32,587 nucleotides of DNA, taken from positions 1,945,967-1,978,553 of the forward strand of contig CP070746.1 in NCBI GenBank assembly GCA_020348305.1, written 5' to 3'. The notes beneath the pieces are model-generated. The model was not told the DNA's origin and searched no databases. It worked only from the letters and a program-made list of their open reading frames with translations. Position numbers and translations under genes: made by a program. Of the stretch, positions 24,847 through 32,587 are shown in pieces (position 1 is the first letter of the stretch; every line of letters begins with the position of its first letter). The stretch is from Desulfobacterales bacterium (GTDB lineage Bacteria > Desulfobacterota > Desulfobacteria > Desulfobacterales > JAHEIW01).

Positions 24847-24935
24847 ATTGGAATAGCCGACTTCGCCAGCCTACTGCGTCGAAGTTGCTACGAAGGCCGG
24901 ATAGTAGCCGATGGCTACGGCGGCTGAATTGGAAT
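24847..24935. repeat. Small inverted-repeat element flanked by 8-bp direct repeats
   Basis: ATTGGAAT occurs at 24847-24854 and 24928-24935, flanking a GC-richer 73-base segment that begins AGCCG and has CGGCT two bases before its end (24921-24925). Inside are further inverted repeats (ACTTCG with CGAAGT; GTAGCC-GAT-GGCTAC at 24904-24918). The layout recalls a miniature transposable or REP-like element with a target duplication. The surrounding DNA holds other ATTGGAA-like words, so the direct repeats could be chance. Confidence 0.4.
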
Positions 24936-25165
24936 GGTAGCCTGCCCTGGTGCGATTAAATTGGAAATTACTATTGGCTCGTCATATCCAGAGCATAACA
25001 TATCTGAAACTTAGTCCCAGTTAAACGTTCTGGGCCAGGGAATTGTAGAAAAATAGGATTAAAATTTTTAATAAAAAATGCCACGACACAACATTGCTCT
25101 CAGCGCAGGAGTTGGTCGTGGCAATATGCATAAACGGTATCGTGCAACATTATAAGACAGACTTC
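24936..25165. other. Non-coding interval with terminator
   Basis: Between the repeat element and the small membrane-protein gene I see no reading frame of interest. The only clear feature is the hairpin terminator at 25073-25123. Confidence 0.6.
25073..25123 (-). terminator. Rho-independent terminator after the 51-aa gene
   Basis: On the minus strand TGCCACGAC and GTCGTGGCA form a perfect 9-bp stem (25115-25123 with 25079-25087), followed directly by six T residues (25073-25078) and more T-rich sequence. The loop is long, about 27 bases. It starts 42 bases downstream of the small gene's stop. A short non-coding RNA ending here cannot be ruled out. Confidence 0.75.
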
Positions 25166-25321
25166 TTATTTGCTAACAAATGCCCCAGCTACAAATATTA
25201 GTAGGATTTCAAATACAAAAACAGGAATATAGCTGTGGAAAATCGCATAAACAATGCCACCGCCAATAATGGCCGGTACGCCAAAAAACACTAAAATTCC
25301 CAACTTCCGGCTGACGTCCAT
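25166..25321 (-). CDS. 51-aa two-helix membrane protein
   Basis: An ATG at 25321 has a near-ideal AGGAGGT ribosome site eight bases upstream and opens a 51-codon frame ending in TAA at 25166. The protein starts MDVSRKLG, then has a hydrophobic helix (ILVFFGVPAIIGGGIVYAIF), a short HSY turn and a second helix (PVFVFEILLIFVAGAF) before VSK. It therefore looks like a hairpin membrane protein with a small positive N-terminus. A good terminator follows. The combination of strong ribosome site, hydrophobic pattern and terminator argues for a real gene. Family and function are unknown. Confidence 0.75.
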   Translation of the reverse strand: MDVSRKLGILVFFGVPAIIGGGIVYAIFHSYIPVFVFEILLIFVAGAFVSK

Positions 25322-25488
25322 AGCTGTTGACCTCCTCTATCAATCTGCTCTAATTTAACTTCTGGTAATTTCTAAAACCAGTCGATCTAAGTGCTCCAAA
25401 AAACTGTATATTTAACGGCTAATAACAAGGTAAAAATTTAAATAACTATTAGCAATTACTACAAAAAAAGTAAAGAAAAAAACGCACC

Positions 25489-25510
25489 AATTTCAGGAAT
25501 TCAGGAATTT
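25489..25510. repeat. Short copy of the GAATTCAG repeat
   Basis: AATTTCAG, GAATTCAG and GAATTT lie in tandem just downstream of the thiolase stop. They are the same 8-base unit as the tract at 17070-17151, so this word is dispersed in the genome. Confidence 0.55.
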
Positions 25511-25524
25511 ATAAACTTAAGAGG

Positions 25525-26811
25525 TTAACGTTCAACAATCATCGCCATCCCCATTCCGCCACCGATACACATGCTAATTAAACCGGTGGAATACCCTTTG
25601 CGTTGCATTTGATGCATACCGCTTACCATCTGGCGGGCGCCGGTACATCCAATCGGGTGGCCCAATGATATTCCGCTGCCGAGTTCATTGGGTCGATCAT
25701 TTTCGACGCCAAGCTCCCGCATGCAGCCGATAGCCTGGGCGGCAAAGGCTTCATTCAGCTCAATCATGTCGATATCGCTTAAGGTCATCCCGGTTGCTTT
25801 AAGAATTTTTCTTACAGCAGGAACCGGCCCAAGCCCCATATAGGCCGGGTCAACGCCGCCGGAAGCAAACGCTTTGATTTTGACAATCGGTTCAAGGGAC
25901 AACTCTTTGGCCTTCTCTGTATTCATCAGCAATACCGCTGCCGCGGCATCATTGATTCCCGAGGCATTGCCGGCTGTTACGGTGCCGTCCTTTTTAAAGG
26001 CCGGTCTTAATTTTGCCATCTTTTCCATATCGGTATCCATGGGGCGCTCATCCGTGCCGAATACAATTTCCTCCTTGCGCGTCTTGATGACCACCGGAAC
26101 AATCTCTTCGGCAAAAATGCCTTCTTTGATAGCTATGCGGGCCCGGGTGTGGCTTAACACCCCTAGTTCATCCTGTTCCTCTCTGCTGATGTCATACATC
26201 GAGGCAATATTTTCTGCGGTCACTCCCATATGATATCCGTAAAAGATCTCGTAAAGACCATCAAACACCATTAAATCATAGATATCACCTATACCGGTTA
26301 GTTCCATCCGGTGGCCCCAACGGGCTTTGGGCAACGCCATCGGTGCCTGGCTCATGTTTTCCATGCCGCCGGCCAGGACTACTTCGGCCTGTCCCATCAT
26401 AATGGCCGCCGCTCCCATCGCAATCGCCTTGAGTCCGGACCCGCAAACTTTGTTAATTGTGCAGGCAGGTGTCTCCTTTGGAAATCCACCTCCGATCTGA
26501 GACTGTCTGGCGGGGTTTTGACCCAAAGCGGCCTGGAGGACATTGCCCATAATGACCTCATCAATGGTAACCTCAACGGCATCATCACTCCAATCATATG
26601 CTTTCTTTTCAAGATCCGTCAGTCCTTGATCTTTGAGCTTATCCGGCGCTATTTCCACCATTGTTGAGCTTGCAACCGGTTTTAAGTTAACCTTTTTGAG
26701 CACCTCTTTCATAACTATCGATCCTAATTCAATCACGGGCTTGTCTTTTAGACTGCCACCGAAAGTGCCTATGGCTGTTCGTGATCCACTGACAATTACC
26801 ACCTCTTTCAT
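25525..26811 (-). CDS. Acetyl-CoA acetyltransferase (thiolase) with ~35-residue insertion
   Basis: Thiolases condense two acetyl-CoA to acetoacetyl-CoA or cleave beta-ketoacyl-CoA. The 428-aa protein has the acyl-accepting Cys in NKVCGSGLKA (C123), the NEAFA motif, GHPIGCTGAR with the catalytic His, and the second Cys in CIGGGMG. Between the first strand/helix unit and DEVIMGNVLQAALGQNPARQ there are about 35 extra residues (roughly 46-80) compared with the E. coli enzyme AtoB. The insert is charged and helix-like, and its role is unknown. The start is ATG 26811 with AGGAGG ten bases upstream; an in-frame TTG three codons earlier sits too close to that site. No other fatty-acid or ketone genes adjoin it, so degradative or synthetic use is open. 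Confidence 0.94.
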   Translation of the reverse strand: MKEVVIVSGSRTAIGTFGGSLKDKPVIELGSIVMKEVLKKVNLKPVASSTMVEIAPDKLKDQGLTDLEKKAYDWSDDAVEVTIDEVIMGNVLQAALGQNPARQSQIGGGFPKETPACTINKVCGSGLKAIAMGAAAIMMGQAEVVLAGGMENMSQAPMALPKARWGHRMELTGIGDIYDLMVFDGLYEIFYGYHMGVTAENIASMYDISREEQDELGVLSHTRARIAIKEGIFAEEIVPVVIKTRKEEIVFGTDERPMDTDMEKMAKLRPAFKKDGTVTAGNASGINDAAAAVLLMNTEKAKELSLEPIVKIKAFASGGVDPAYMGLGPVPAVRKILKATGMTLSDIDMIELNEAFAAQAIGCMRELGVENDRPNELGSGISLGHPIGCTGARQMVSGMHQMQRKGYSTGLISMCIGGGMGMAMIVER

Positions 26812-26959
26812 GATGTGCAATCCTCCTTAAGGTCATTAAATATGATAATTAGCTAAAATTACTTGTTTTTTTATCTTTGTCGACTGCAACTGCTTCAAAA
26901 AATTGGGTCTATACCATATTTAAAGATCAGTGGTCAATGAATGAAAAATCATGCTGTAT

Positions 26960-28330
26960 TTATGCTTTCTTTTTTGATTCAGATTTTGCTTTATCTTTTA
27001 GGCGCCGCCATTTCTCAAGCCTTTGTTTGATAATCTTTTCATACCCCCTATCGGTTGGAGTATAAAAGACCTGGTCGTCGAGCTCATTCGGCAGGTAGCT
27101 CTGCGGAGTATATGCGTCTGTATAATCATGGGCATACTTATAGCCTTTGCTATATCCGAGGTCTTTCATCAACCTTGTCGGTGCGTTGCGGATATGAAAC
27201 GGCACCGGCAAGGTCCCTGAATTTTTAATTTCATTATTGACCCGACCATAAGCCGAATAGATGCTGTTACTCTTAGGGGCGGTTGCCAGATAAACAGCCG
27301 TTTGCGCAAGGGCCAGTTCGCCCTCCGGATGACCAAGGAATTTAAACGCCTCCATGGCGCTCATGGCAATCGTTAGGGCGTTTGGATCGGCATTGCCCAC
27401 ATCTTCGGAAGCAAACCTGACCATTCGCCGCGCAATGTAAAACGGATCTTCTCCAGCCGCCAGCATGCGAGCCAGCCAATAAAGAGCTGCATCCGGATCG
27501 CTGCCCCGCAAGCTTTTATGAAGGGCTGATATTAGATTGAAATGTTCCTCACCGGACTTATCATAAACGAGTGCCTTTTTTTGAATGGCCTGTTCTAAAT
27601 CCTTAAGTGATATCTTTAGAGCCTCTGTTTTGACCGAAGGAACCCGCTCCGAAACCAACAGCGAGCTGACAACTTCAAGATTATTCAATACCGCCCGGGC
27701 ATCGCCGTCTGCAATGCGTAGCAAATAAGAAAGGGCATCAGGTTCAAGCTCAAGATTCATCTGACACAATCCTCTCTCCGAGTCCTTTAGTGCATTATGG
27801 ACAATGGTTGCAAGTTCCTCTGATGATAGCATCTTAAGCGTGATCACCCGACATCGAGATAACAAAGGGGCAATGACCTCGAAGGAAGGATTTTCAGTGG
27901 TGGCGCCAATAAGGGTCAGCAGACCGCTTTCCACATGATGGAGAAAGGCATCCTGCTGGGCTTTGTTGAACCGGTGGATTTCATCAACAAAAAGAATCGT
28001 TCGTTTGCGATACAGTTTTTGCTGATCTCGGGCCTCCTTAATAACCGCTCGTATTTCCTTAATCCCCGATAGCACCGCCGAAAAGTGTACAAAATACGAA
28101 TCGGTCTCACCGGCGATGATTCTGGCAAGGGTTGTTTTTCCGCACCCCGGAGGGCCCCATAAAATCATAGAAAAAATCCGATCCTGCTCGATGGCCTTGC
28201 GGATCAACGCTCCTTCACCGACAACATGCTGCTGGCCGATAAATTCATCCAGATTACGCGGGCGCATGCGGTCCGCTAACGGTCTGGATGCATCAGCCGC
28301 TTTCTGGGCATGATATTCAAAGATATCCAT
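26960..28330 (-). CDS. rarA: Replication-associated recombination protein RarA (MgsA/WRNIP1 family)
   Basis: RarA is an AAA+ ATPase related to clamp-loader subunits that acts at stalled replication forks. The 456-aa protein has the N-terminal PLADRMRPRNLDEFIGQ, Walker A GPPGCGKT (59-66), Walker B with DEIHR (116-120), the GATTENPSF sensor region, SRCRVITL and the family-specific tetramerisation half. That half includes KSLRGSDPDAALYWLARMLAAGEDP, RRMVRFASEDVGNADP and YKYAHDY. The start is ATG behind AAAGGA. Length is normal. Confidence 0.96.
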   Translation of the reverse strand: MDIFEYHAQKAADASRPLADRMRPRNLDEFIGQQHVVGEGALIRKAIEQDRIFSMILWGPPGCGKTTLARIIAGETDSYFVHFSAVLSGIKEIRAVIKEARDQQKLYRKRTILFVDEIHRFNKAQQDAFLHHVESGLLTLIGATTENPSFEVIAPLLSRCRVITLKMLSSEELATIVHNALKDSERGLCQMNLELEPDALSYLLRIADGDARAVLNNLEVVSSLLVSERVPSVKTEALKISLKDLEQAIQKKALVYDKSGEEHFNLISALHKSLRGSDPDAALYWLARMLAAGEDPFYIARRMVRFASEDVGNADPNALTIAMSAMEAFKFLGHPEGELALAQTAVYLATAPKSNSIYSAYGRVNNEIKNSGTLPVPFHIRNAPTRLMKDLGYSKGYKYAHDYTDAYTPQSYLPNELDDQVFYTPTDRGYEKIIKQRLEKWRRLKDKAKSESKKKA

Positions 28331-28408
28331 TGTTAAATTCCTTTGGAATTTAAATATCGCCTCGCAATAGCGAGACGGTCCTCAAGGCCTAATAGGCCGC
28401 TCTTGCAT

Positions 28409-29731
28409 TTATTTCCGCCGTTCACGCTGGCGAAAAACGATCCGAATGGGGGTTTTATCCAGTCCGGTTTGCTCCCGGATTTGATTGATCAAATAGCGCT
28501 TGTAGGAAAAATGAATCCCTTCCGGGTAATTTACAAAACATACAAAGGTCGGCGGCTTTGCCGAGACTTGCGTCGCATAATAAAATTTAAGACGCTTTCC
28601 CCGATGAAGCGAGGGTTCGTTTTTCTCAATGGCGAACTCAATAATTTTGTTTAATTGCCCGGTGCCTATTCGTTGGGCATACTGACTGTAGACTTCATCG
28701 ACCAGTTTGAAAATCTTCGAAACTCTCTGGCCGGTGAGGGCTGAAATCGTTATTGCCGGTGCAAAACTTAAAAATTTCGCCTGCGTTCCTAATTGATCAA
28801 TATATTTTCCTACGGTTTTGCTGTCTTTTTTTACTAGGTCCCATTTGTTCAACAGCATAATACAACCGCAACCCCGATCGTAGGCATATCCGGCGATATT
28901 GATGTCCTGATCTGTAATACCTTCCTTCGCATCCAAAAGAATCAAGGCAACATCACAGCGATCAAGGCTCCTTAATGCTTTGATGATGGAAAACTTTTCA
29001 ATTTTTCGTTTCACCTTTCCTTTTCGCCGAATACCGGCCGTATCAATAAGCAGATAGGTTTTTCCATTTACCTTGCAAACCGAATCAATAGAATCTCGAG
29101 TCGTCCCGGGGATATCACTAACTAGCAGTCGTTCTTCTCCTAAGATACGATTGATGAGAGATGATTTGCCGACATTGGGACGACCAACCACTGCCAATCC
29201 AATGATGTCTTCAGCCTCATCTTTTTTATATTTTTCACCCGGACTAGGTAATGCATCGACCAAATCGTCTAGAAAATCAGGCAGCCCATAGCGATGCTCG
29301 GCAGAAATCGGATAAAGCTTATCTATCCCGAGGCTATAAAAATCATAGAGGTGCACTTCCTGTTCCAGACAGTCAATTTTATTTACGGCGTAAAACACCG
29401 GCTTTTTTATTGTCCGCAGAATTTTAAGCATATCTCGATCGAAAGGAGAGGTTCCTTCTTTTCCGTCCAATAGCAGAATAATCACATCGGCATCATCAAT
29501 GGCTTGCTGCACCTGGTGCTGTATTTCTTGCGAAAAATCATCTCCCTGCGTAAAGCCCCCGGTATCTACCAGGGTAAATTCAACGTTGTTCCACCCGGCA
29601 TCACCATAATGACGATCACGGGTTACTCCCGGAAGATCATCAACCAGGGCATCTCGGGTACGGGTAACTTTATTAAAAAAGGTAGACTTGCCCACGTTGG
29701 GTCGCCCGACTATGGCTACGATGGGTTTCAT
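28409..29731 (-). CDS. der: Ribosome-assembly GTPase Der (EngA)
   Basis: Der has two GTPase domains in tandem and is needed for 50S ribosome maturation. The first domain has GRPNVGKST (9-17), [17 protein letters not shown] and NKID. The second has another GRPNVGKSS near residue 187, [16 protein letters not shown] and NKWD. A KH-like C-terminal domain ends in basic residues (FRQRERRK). The length of 440 aa is typical. Part of its 5' end is duplicated in a relic at 30963-31075. It stands between rarA and the dehydrogenase gene with short gaps. Confidence 0.97.
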   Translation of the reverse strand: MKPIVAIVGRPNVGKSTFFNKVTRTRDALVDDLPGVTRDRHYGDAGWNNVEFTLVDTGGFTQGDDFSQEIQHQVQQAIDDADVIILLLDGKEGTSPFDRDMLKILRTIKKPVFYAVNKIDCLEQEVHLYDFYSLGIDKLYPISAEHRYGLPDFLDDLVDALPSPGEKYKKDEAEDIIGLAVVGRPNVGKSSLINRILGEERLLVSDIPGTTRDSIDSVCKVNGKTYLLIDTAGIRRKGKVKRKIEKFSIIKALRSLDRCDVALILLDAKEGITDQDINIAGYAYDRGCGCIMLLNKWDLVKKDSKTVGKYIDQLGTQAKFLSFAPAITISALTGQRVSKIFKLVDEVYSQYAQRIGTGQLNKIIEFAIEKNEPSLHRGKRLKFYYATQVSAKPPTFVCFVNYPEGIHFSYKRYLINQIREQTGLDKTPIRIVFRQRERRK

Positions 29732-29812
29732 GATAACTTTTATTAAAATAAAATTTTATTTTCAAGGGTTTGAAATCACAGCATATTGCAGATATAATGT
29801 TTATTGGATTAA

Positions 29813-30766
29813 TTAATACCCCCTGGTCAGATCCACCACATTCATCATCTCACCCGAATGACTGACGTAGACGTTTAAGTTGTGCTGGATAATATCCATT
29901 GCCCGTTCGAGATATTTCGGTGAGACTCCGGCAATATGTGGGGTGAGAATCACATTTTCCAACTGCCATAAGGGGCTGTCTTCAGGCAATGGCTCCGTTT
30001 CATAAACATCGCTGACAAGTGCGCGGATCATTTTCGTCCGGAGCGCATCGATCAGGTCCGCTTGATTGATGGTGGAACCTCGCCCTAAGTTGATAAAACA
30101 GGCTGATTTTTTCATCAGGGCGAAATACGTTTTATCGATCAAACCTCTGGTCTTTAGCGTATCCGGCAAAAGATTAATTATATAATCACTTTGTTTGAAT
30201 ACTTCCTCCATCTCCGTTGGACCATAAACATGATCGATCCCTTCGAGGGGCTGCGAATTATATCTGACACCAATGACATGCATACCCAGCATTGAGGCCT
30301 TGCGAGCGATTTCTTGCCCGATGCTGCCCAAACCAAGAATACCTACAATGCTCCCATGTATCTCGTCTTGAGGAACAGAGCGGTCCCATTTAGCCTTGAG
30401 TTGATTGCTAAACATCAGATGAAAATTCCGGGCCAAATTGATCATCGCAGCTATGGCATATTCCGCAATGTATATTTTATGAATCCCGCGACCATTGGTG
30501 AGAATAATATCTTGTTCTTTGATTTCTTTTAAAGGAAAGAAATCAACACCTGCGGTTAAGGCCTGTATCCATCTGAGTCTTGAAGCAATACGGATCATTT
30601 TTGCATCAGGGGGGTCAAAAAGGGTAATCAAAATCACCGCCTCTGGAAGATGGGATTCCAGTTCATCTTGATTCGTACATATAATTATTTTGAATTTATT
30701 TGTAATGTTCCTTAAGTGGGTAATAAATTCATCAGGAAGACGGAAATATACGATTAACTTGTTCAT
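29813..30766 (-). CDS. D-2-hydroxyacid dehydrogenase family protein
   Basis: This 317-aa NAD(P)-dependent oxidoreductase interconverts 2-hydroxy and 2-oxo acids; the substrate is unknown. It has a catalytic-domain segment with LRWIQALTAGVDFF, the Rossmann motif VGILGLGSIGQEIARKA, and the family catalytic residues Arg in LGRGSTI, Glu in YETEPLP and His in TPHIAG. It resembles the phosphoglycerate-dehydrogenase-like or glyoxylate/hydroxypyruvate-reductase-like group. The frame is open to 30832, but ATG 30766 starts right at the conserved strand (MNKLIVYF) and has GGAAGG nine bases upstream. Confidence 0.9.
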   Translation of the reverse strand: MNKLIVYFRLPDEFITHLRNITNKFKIIICTNQDELESHLPEAVILITLFDPPDAKMIRIASRLRWIQALTAGVDFFPLKEIKEQDIILTNGRGIHKIYIAEYAIAAMINLARNFHLMFSNQLKAKWDRSVPQDEIHGSIVGILGLGSIGQEIARKASMLGMHVIGVRYNSQPLEGIDHVYGPTEMEEVFKQSDYIINLLPDTLKTRGLIDKTYFALMKKSACFINLGRGSTINQADLIDALRTKMIRALVSDVYETEPLPEDSPLWQLENVILTPHIAGVSPKYLERAMDIIQHNLNVYVSHSGEMMNVVDLTRGY

Positions 30767-30840
30767 TGCGAAGTTCCTTCCTAAATGCTTCGATTCGCTA
30801 ACGCGGTGACGCATTTTAATAAGTGACATCAAAGAAATTG

Positions 30841-30888
30841 CTCACTCGGCCCGGCTGAGCCTTCGACCCGAGCAGTTCGGCCGAAGTC
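30841..30888. repeat. GC-rich inverted-repeat patch
   Basis: This GC-rich island in AT-rich DNA contains the palindrome TTCGGCCGAA (30876-30885) and partly complementary words such as CTCGGCC, GGCTGAGCC and ACCCGAGCAG. It could fold as a strong hairpin, but no T-run follows on either side. It resembles dispersed palindromic elements but shows no clear relation to the element at 24855-24927. Confidence 0.4.
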
Positions 30889-30949
30889 TAAATAGTTCGT
30901 CATCAAACTTATTTAGAGAAAAAAATATAGGGGTAATTCAGCTTGTACG

Positions 30950-31198
30950 TCAAGGAATATAATTGTTAAACCGGTGTATTTCATTAACCAGGGCATCCCG
31001 GGTACGGGTAACTTTGTTAAAAAAAGGAGACTTGCCAACGTTGGGTCTCCCGGCTATGGCTACAATGGGTTTCTTTTTAAGCTTTAAAATATCCTTACAT
31101 GAAACATTGGTGCAGATTCTGAGATAGCCATTTTCGTCAAAAATTTGACAAGGAAAAAGAATTGAATAGAGAGTATCACAGGAAAGGCCGAATCGATA
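30950..31198 (-). pseudogene. Mosaic relic: unknown segment + der 5' end + rarA internal piece
   Basis: An 83-codon frame without any ATG, GTG or TTG near its beginning runs to TGA at 30952-30950. From 31075 it reads [16 protein letters not shown], then [13 protein letters not shown], matching the first ~33 codons of der with about 10 base differences in ~94; the start ATG is AAG and the P-loop Thr is Pro. At GTTAATGA it switches to EIHRFN, matching rarA (FVDEIHRFNK) at 20 of 23 bases. The true der and rarA genes share the octamer GTTGATGA exactly at this point. The upstream ~40 codons (with CTNVSC and several Cys) are of unknown origin. The alignment is by eye. Confidence 0.75.
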
Positions 31199-31201
31199 TT
31201 A

Positions 31202-31978
31202 TTAAGTTACAGATGCTTTCGCTCTAAACAGCGCATCCACCACATTGCGAACATACTGCTCGTCTGAAATACCATCGGTGGCTTCTTGGGGAAATTCCAC
31301 TATATTTTTAAAATAGGAAACAATATCGTGGAAGAGTTCAACTCGGGCGTTTGGTTCAAGCTCATCACGCCGCAATACCGATTGGAGTGCGATTTGAGCT
31401 TCGGGTGGGGAAACACGCTGACGCAAGCGTGCTTCTATATGTGGATAGTCTCGAAAGGAATTATATTTTCCTTCAAGAAGTTGATCCAGATCCGGCTCAA
31501 GAATGCGTGGATTCCAGACAACGATGGTATTTGCAGCAAAGTCGCCAAGGCGCTGAGCTCGTTTGCTAATCAAACATATCAGTCCGCCAACAAGATAAAG
31601 CCCAGGCAAACTATCTACCGCTCGCAGCAGGTTCCGGATTACAATTTGGCTGATTTGTAACTGCAAACCTTGTTCATCCATTACCCGCAGGCGCAGCAGC
31701 TTCTTGCCGAGTGTCTGCCCCTGCCAATACCATTCAAAGAAAATCCCGTATCCGATGGAGATTAAAAAAAAAGTGAGGATTCCAATAGCATAAGCTAAAT
31801 CCACACTGATAATGCCTAGTATCGCAAAACAGGTATTCAAAATAGAAGTAACCACCAAAATCGTCGCAAAGTCAATCGACCAAGCCAGAAAACGTGTGAT
31901 TGGCCCGGCAAGCTGGAGAGAAAACGTTATGCCTTCTGGTGTTTTGATCGTTAACGTGTTTGTCTTGGCAGTTGACAT
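31202..31978 (-). CDS. RDD family membrane protein
   Basis: This 258-aa protein has the RDD domain in its first ~150 residues: PITRFLAWSIDFATILVV (with the Arg and Asp that name the family), a second helix, FEWYWQGQTLGKKLLRLRVMDEQG, RNLLRAVDSLPGLYLVGGLICL and RLGDFAANTIVVW. Three to four membrane helices are visible. The C-terminal ~100 residues are soluble and charged. RDD proteins are of uncertain function, with some linked to ion exchange or stress. It lies 24 bases after a SpoIIM-domain gene, an arrangement common in operons with MoxR ATPase and DUF58 genes, which may lie beyond the window edge. Confidence 0.9.
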   Translation of the reverse strand: MSTAKTNTLTIKTPEGITFSLQLAGPITRFLAWSIDFATILVVTSILNTCFAILGIISVDLAYAIGILTFFLISIGYGIFFEWYWQGQTLGKKLLRLRVMDEQGLQLQISQIVIRNLLRAVDSLPGLYLVGGLICLISKRAQRLGDFAANTIVVWNPRILEPDLDQLLEGKYNSFRDYPHIEARLRQRVSPPEAQIALQSVLRRDELEPNARVELFHDIVSYFKNIVEFPQEATDGISDEQYVRNVVDALFRAKASVT

Positions 31979-32002
31979 GGTTTTAAGGAGTTGCTAAGAA
32001 TT

Positions 32003-32587
32003 TCAAAACGTACTCGACTTTTCGACGTTTCGAGTTCCCGATTTTCCTAAAAAAAGAGCCAATAAAATAAGCTCTAGCACACCGAATCCTATCTTTATCT
32101 CATAAGGCAACACCGGCTCATGATACTGAGAAAAAAAGGCCTCGATGATACCGGCCCAAACTAACATCAGCGCAACCCCAATGATCAGGGTAACCAGATC
32201 TGCTGATATTTTCCTTAGTCTCATTTTCAACGATACCGCTTGTCCCCATCCGATGAGGGTCCCGGCTAAAATCAGCCCTGCTTGACCTGCCAATAAGATG
32301 GCCGGTATTTCGATGGAACCATGGGGCAGGAGCCATCCAAGAAGAAATCGGGTTTCACCGGCAAGGAGATAGTCCAATGCTACAGCTCCCAGAATAACCC
32401 CGTTATAAAAAAGCATCATTGCCGTGCCGATTCCCCAGGTTACACCAAGGGCCAGCGTAAAAATTGAAACTCTGGTATTGTGAGTCATCAGCTGGGAAGA
32501 AAAAGCAGCTTTAAAACCTTCGAGTCGATCTTTATCGGTAATTTCTTCGTGAGCAACCCGCTCGGAAGGATCACCCTGAAGATGAGG
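32003..32587 (-). CDS. Stage II sporulation protein M (SpoIIM) domain protein, 5' end cut off
   Basis: The frame is open to the window edge. The upstream codons read VAHEEITDKDRLEGFKAAF, so the ATG at 32488 is internal and the gene begins outside. The visible 194 residues show the SpoIIM-domain pattern of DUF95-type membrane proteins: FSSQLMTHNTRVSIFTLALG, GIGTAMMLFYNGVILGA, LLPHGSIEIPAILLAGQAGL, then two further helices and a basic tail. PHG-x2-E-IPA is the strongest signature. Non-spore-formers carry this domain next to RDD, MoxR and DUF58 genes, so no sporulation role is implied. The downstream RDD gene is probably in the same operon. Confidence 0.87.
   Translation of the reverse strand, partial: PHLQGDPSERVAHEEITDKDRLEGFKAAFSSQLMTHNTRVSIFTLALGVTWGIGTAMMLFYNGVILGAVALDYLLAGETRFLLGWLLPHGSIEIPAILLAGQAGLILAGTLIGWGQAVSLKMRLRKISADLVTLIIGVALMLVWAGIIEAFFSQYHEPVLPYEIKIGFGVLELILLALFLGKSGTRNVEKSSTF

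Noticed and set aside
26397..26612. Long opposite- and shifted-frame open frames inside the thiolase, gyrA, der and fli genes
   Set aside because: They lie wholly within well-supported genes, lack ribosome sites and show no protein-like composition.
28331..28408. Short GC stems (GCCTCGCAATAGCGAGACG and GGCCTAATAGGCC) between der and rarA as terminators
   Set aside because: The stems lack T-tracts, and the two genes are on the same strand with a small gap, so readthrough is likely.
30876..30885. GC-rich palindrome as a Rho-independent terminator
   Set aside because: No T-run follows the stem on either strand.

Overview
The window looks like a chromosomal piece of a Gram-negative, flagellated anaerobe-type bacterium, most likely a Desulfobacterota (former Deltaproteobacteria) member of Desulfobacterales type. 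This is inferred from the gene set and order: a fliF-to-fliQ flagellar run with flbD and motA inside it, RpoN-type promoters, a short ArgA-like N-acetylglutamate synthase, a biosynthetic-type thiolase, and short AT-rich GAATTCAG-like repeats between genes. Base composition is moderate and even. I see no rRNA, tRNA, insertion sequence or CRISPR array.

Region 1 (1-10803, all minus strand) is a flagellar basal body, export and motor cluster. In transcription order it runs fliF, fliG, fliH, fliI, fliJ, flbD(swrD), motA, a motB paralogue, motB, a decayed fliL, fliM, fliN, fliO, fliP and the first codons of fliQ. Two near-identical sigma-54 (-24/-12) promoters drive it: one before fliF (10968-10982) and one before motA (5205-5219). 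A sigma-54 activator with no receiver domain (11374-12435) lies just upstream of fliF and has its own matching -24/-12 site (12556-12570). Three features are unusual. One of the two MotB-like proteins has Gly where MotB carries its ion-binding Asp. fliL survives only as a frameshifted C-terminal stub. The flanks lack fliE, flgB, flgC, fliK, flgD and flgE.

Region 2 (10804-14517) has two long non-coding stretches, the activator gene and a two-gene HDOD signalling operon. The stretch between the activator and the HDOD operon carries TTGCAA repeats.

Region 3 (14518-17066, plus strand) holds a class A penicillin-binding protein gene broken by one in-frame TAG between its SxN and KTG motifs, then a GNAT acetyltransferase gene. 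Region 4 (17067-24830, minus) holds an unrecognised 358-aa protein, a TVP38/DedA-like membrane protein, a small Cys-rich protein, radC, gpsA, gyrA and an AI-2E/PerM-family transporter. Region 5 (24831-32587, minus) holds a 51-aa two-helix membrane protein with its own terminator, a thiolase, rarA, der, a D-2-hydroxyacid dehydrogenase, an RDD protein and a SpoIIM-domain protein cut by the window edge.

Between the dehydrogenase and RDD genes lies a mosaic relic. About 94 bp match the 5' end of der, joined at an 8-bp microhomology to about 23 bp matching an internal piece of rarA. Both parent genes lie 1.3-3 kb away. I found no clear new defence or biosynthetic system. The most notable observations are the der/rarA mosaic, the altered stator gene set with the fliL stub, the matched sigma-54 promoters, and the single nonsense codon in the penicillin-binding protein.
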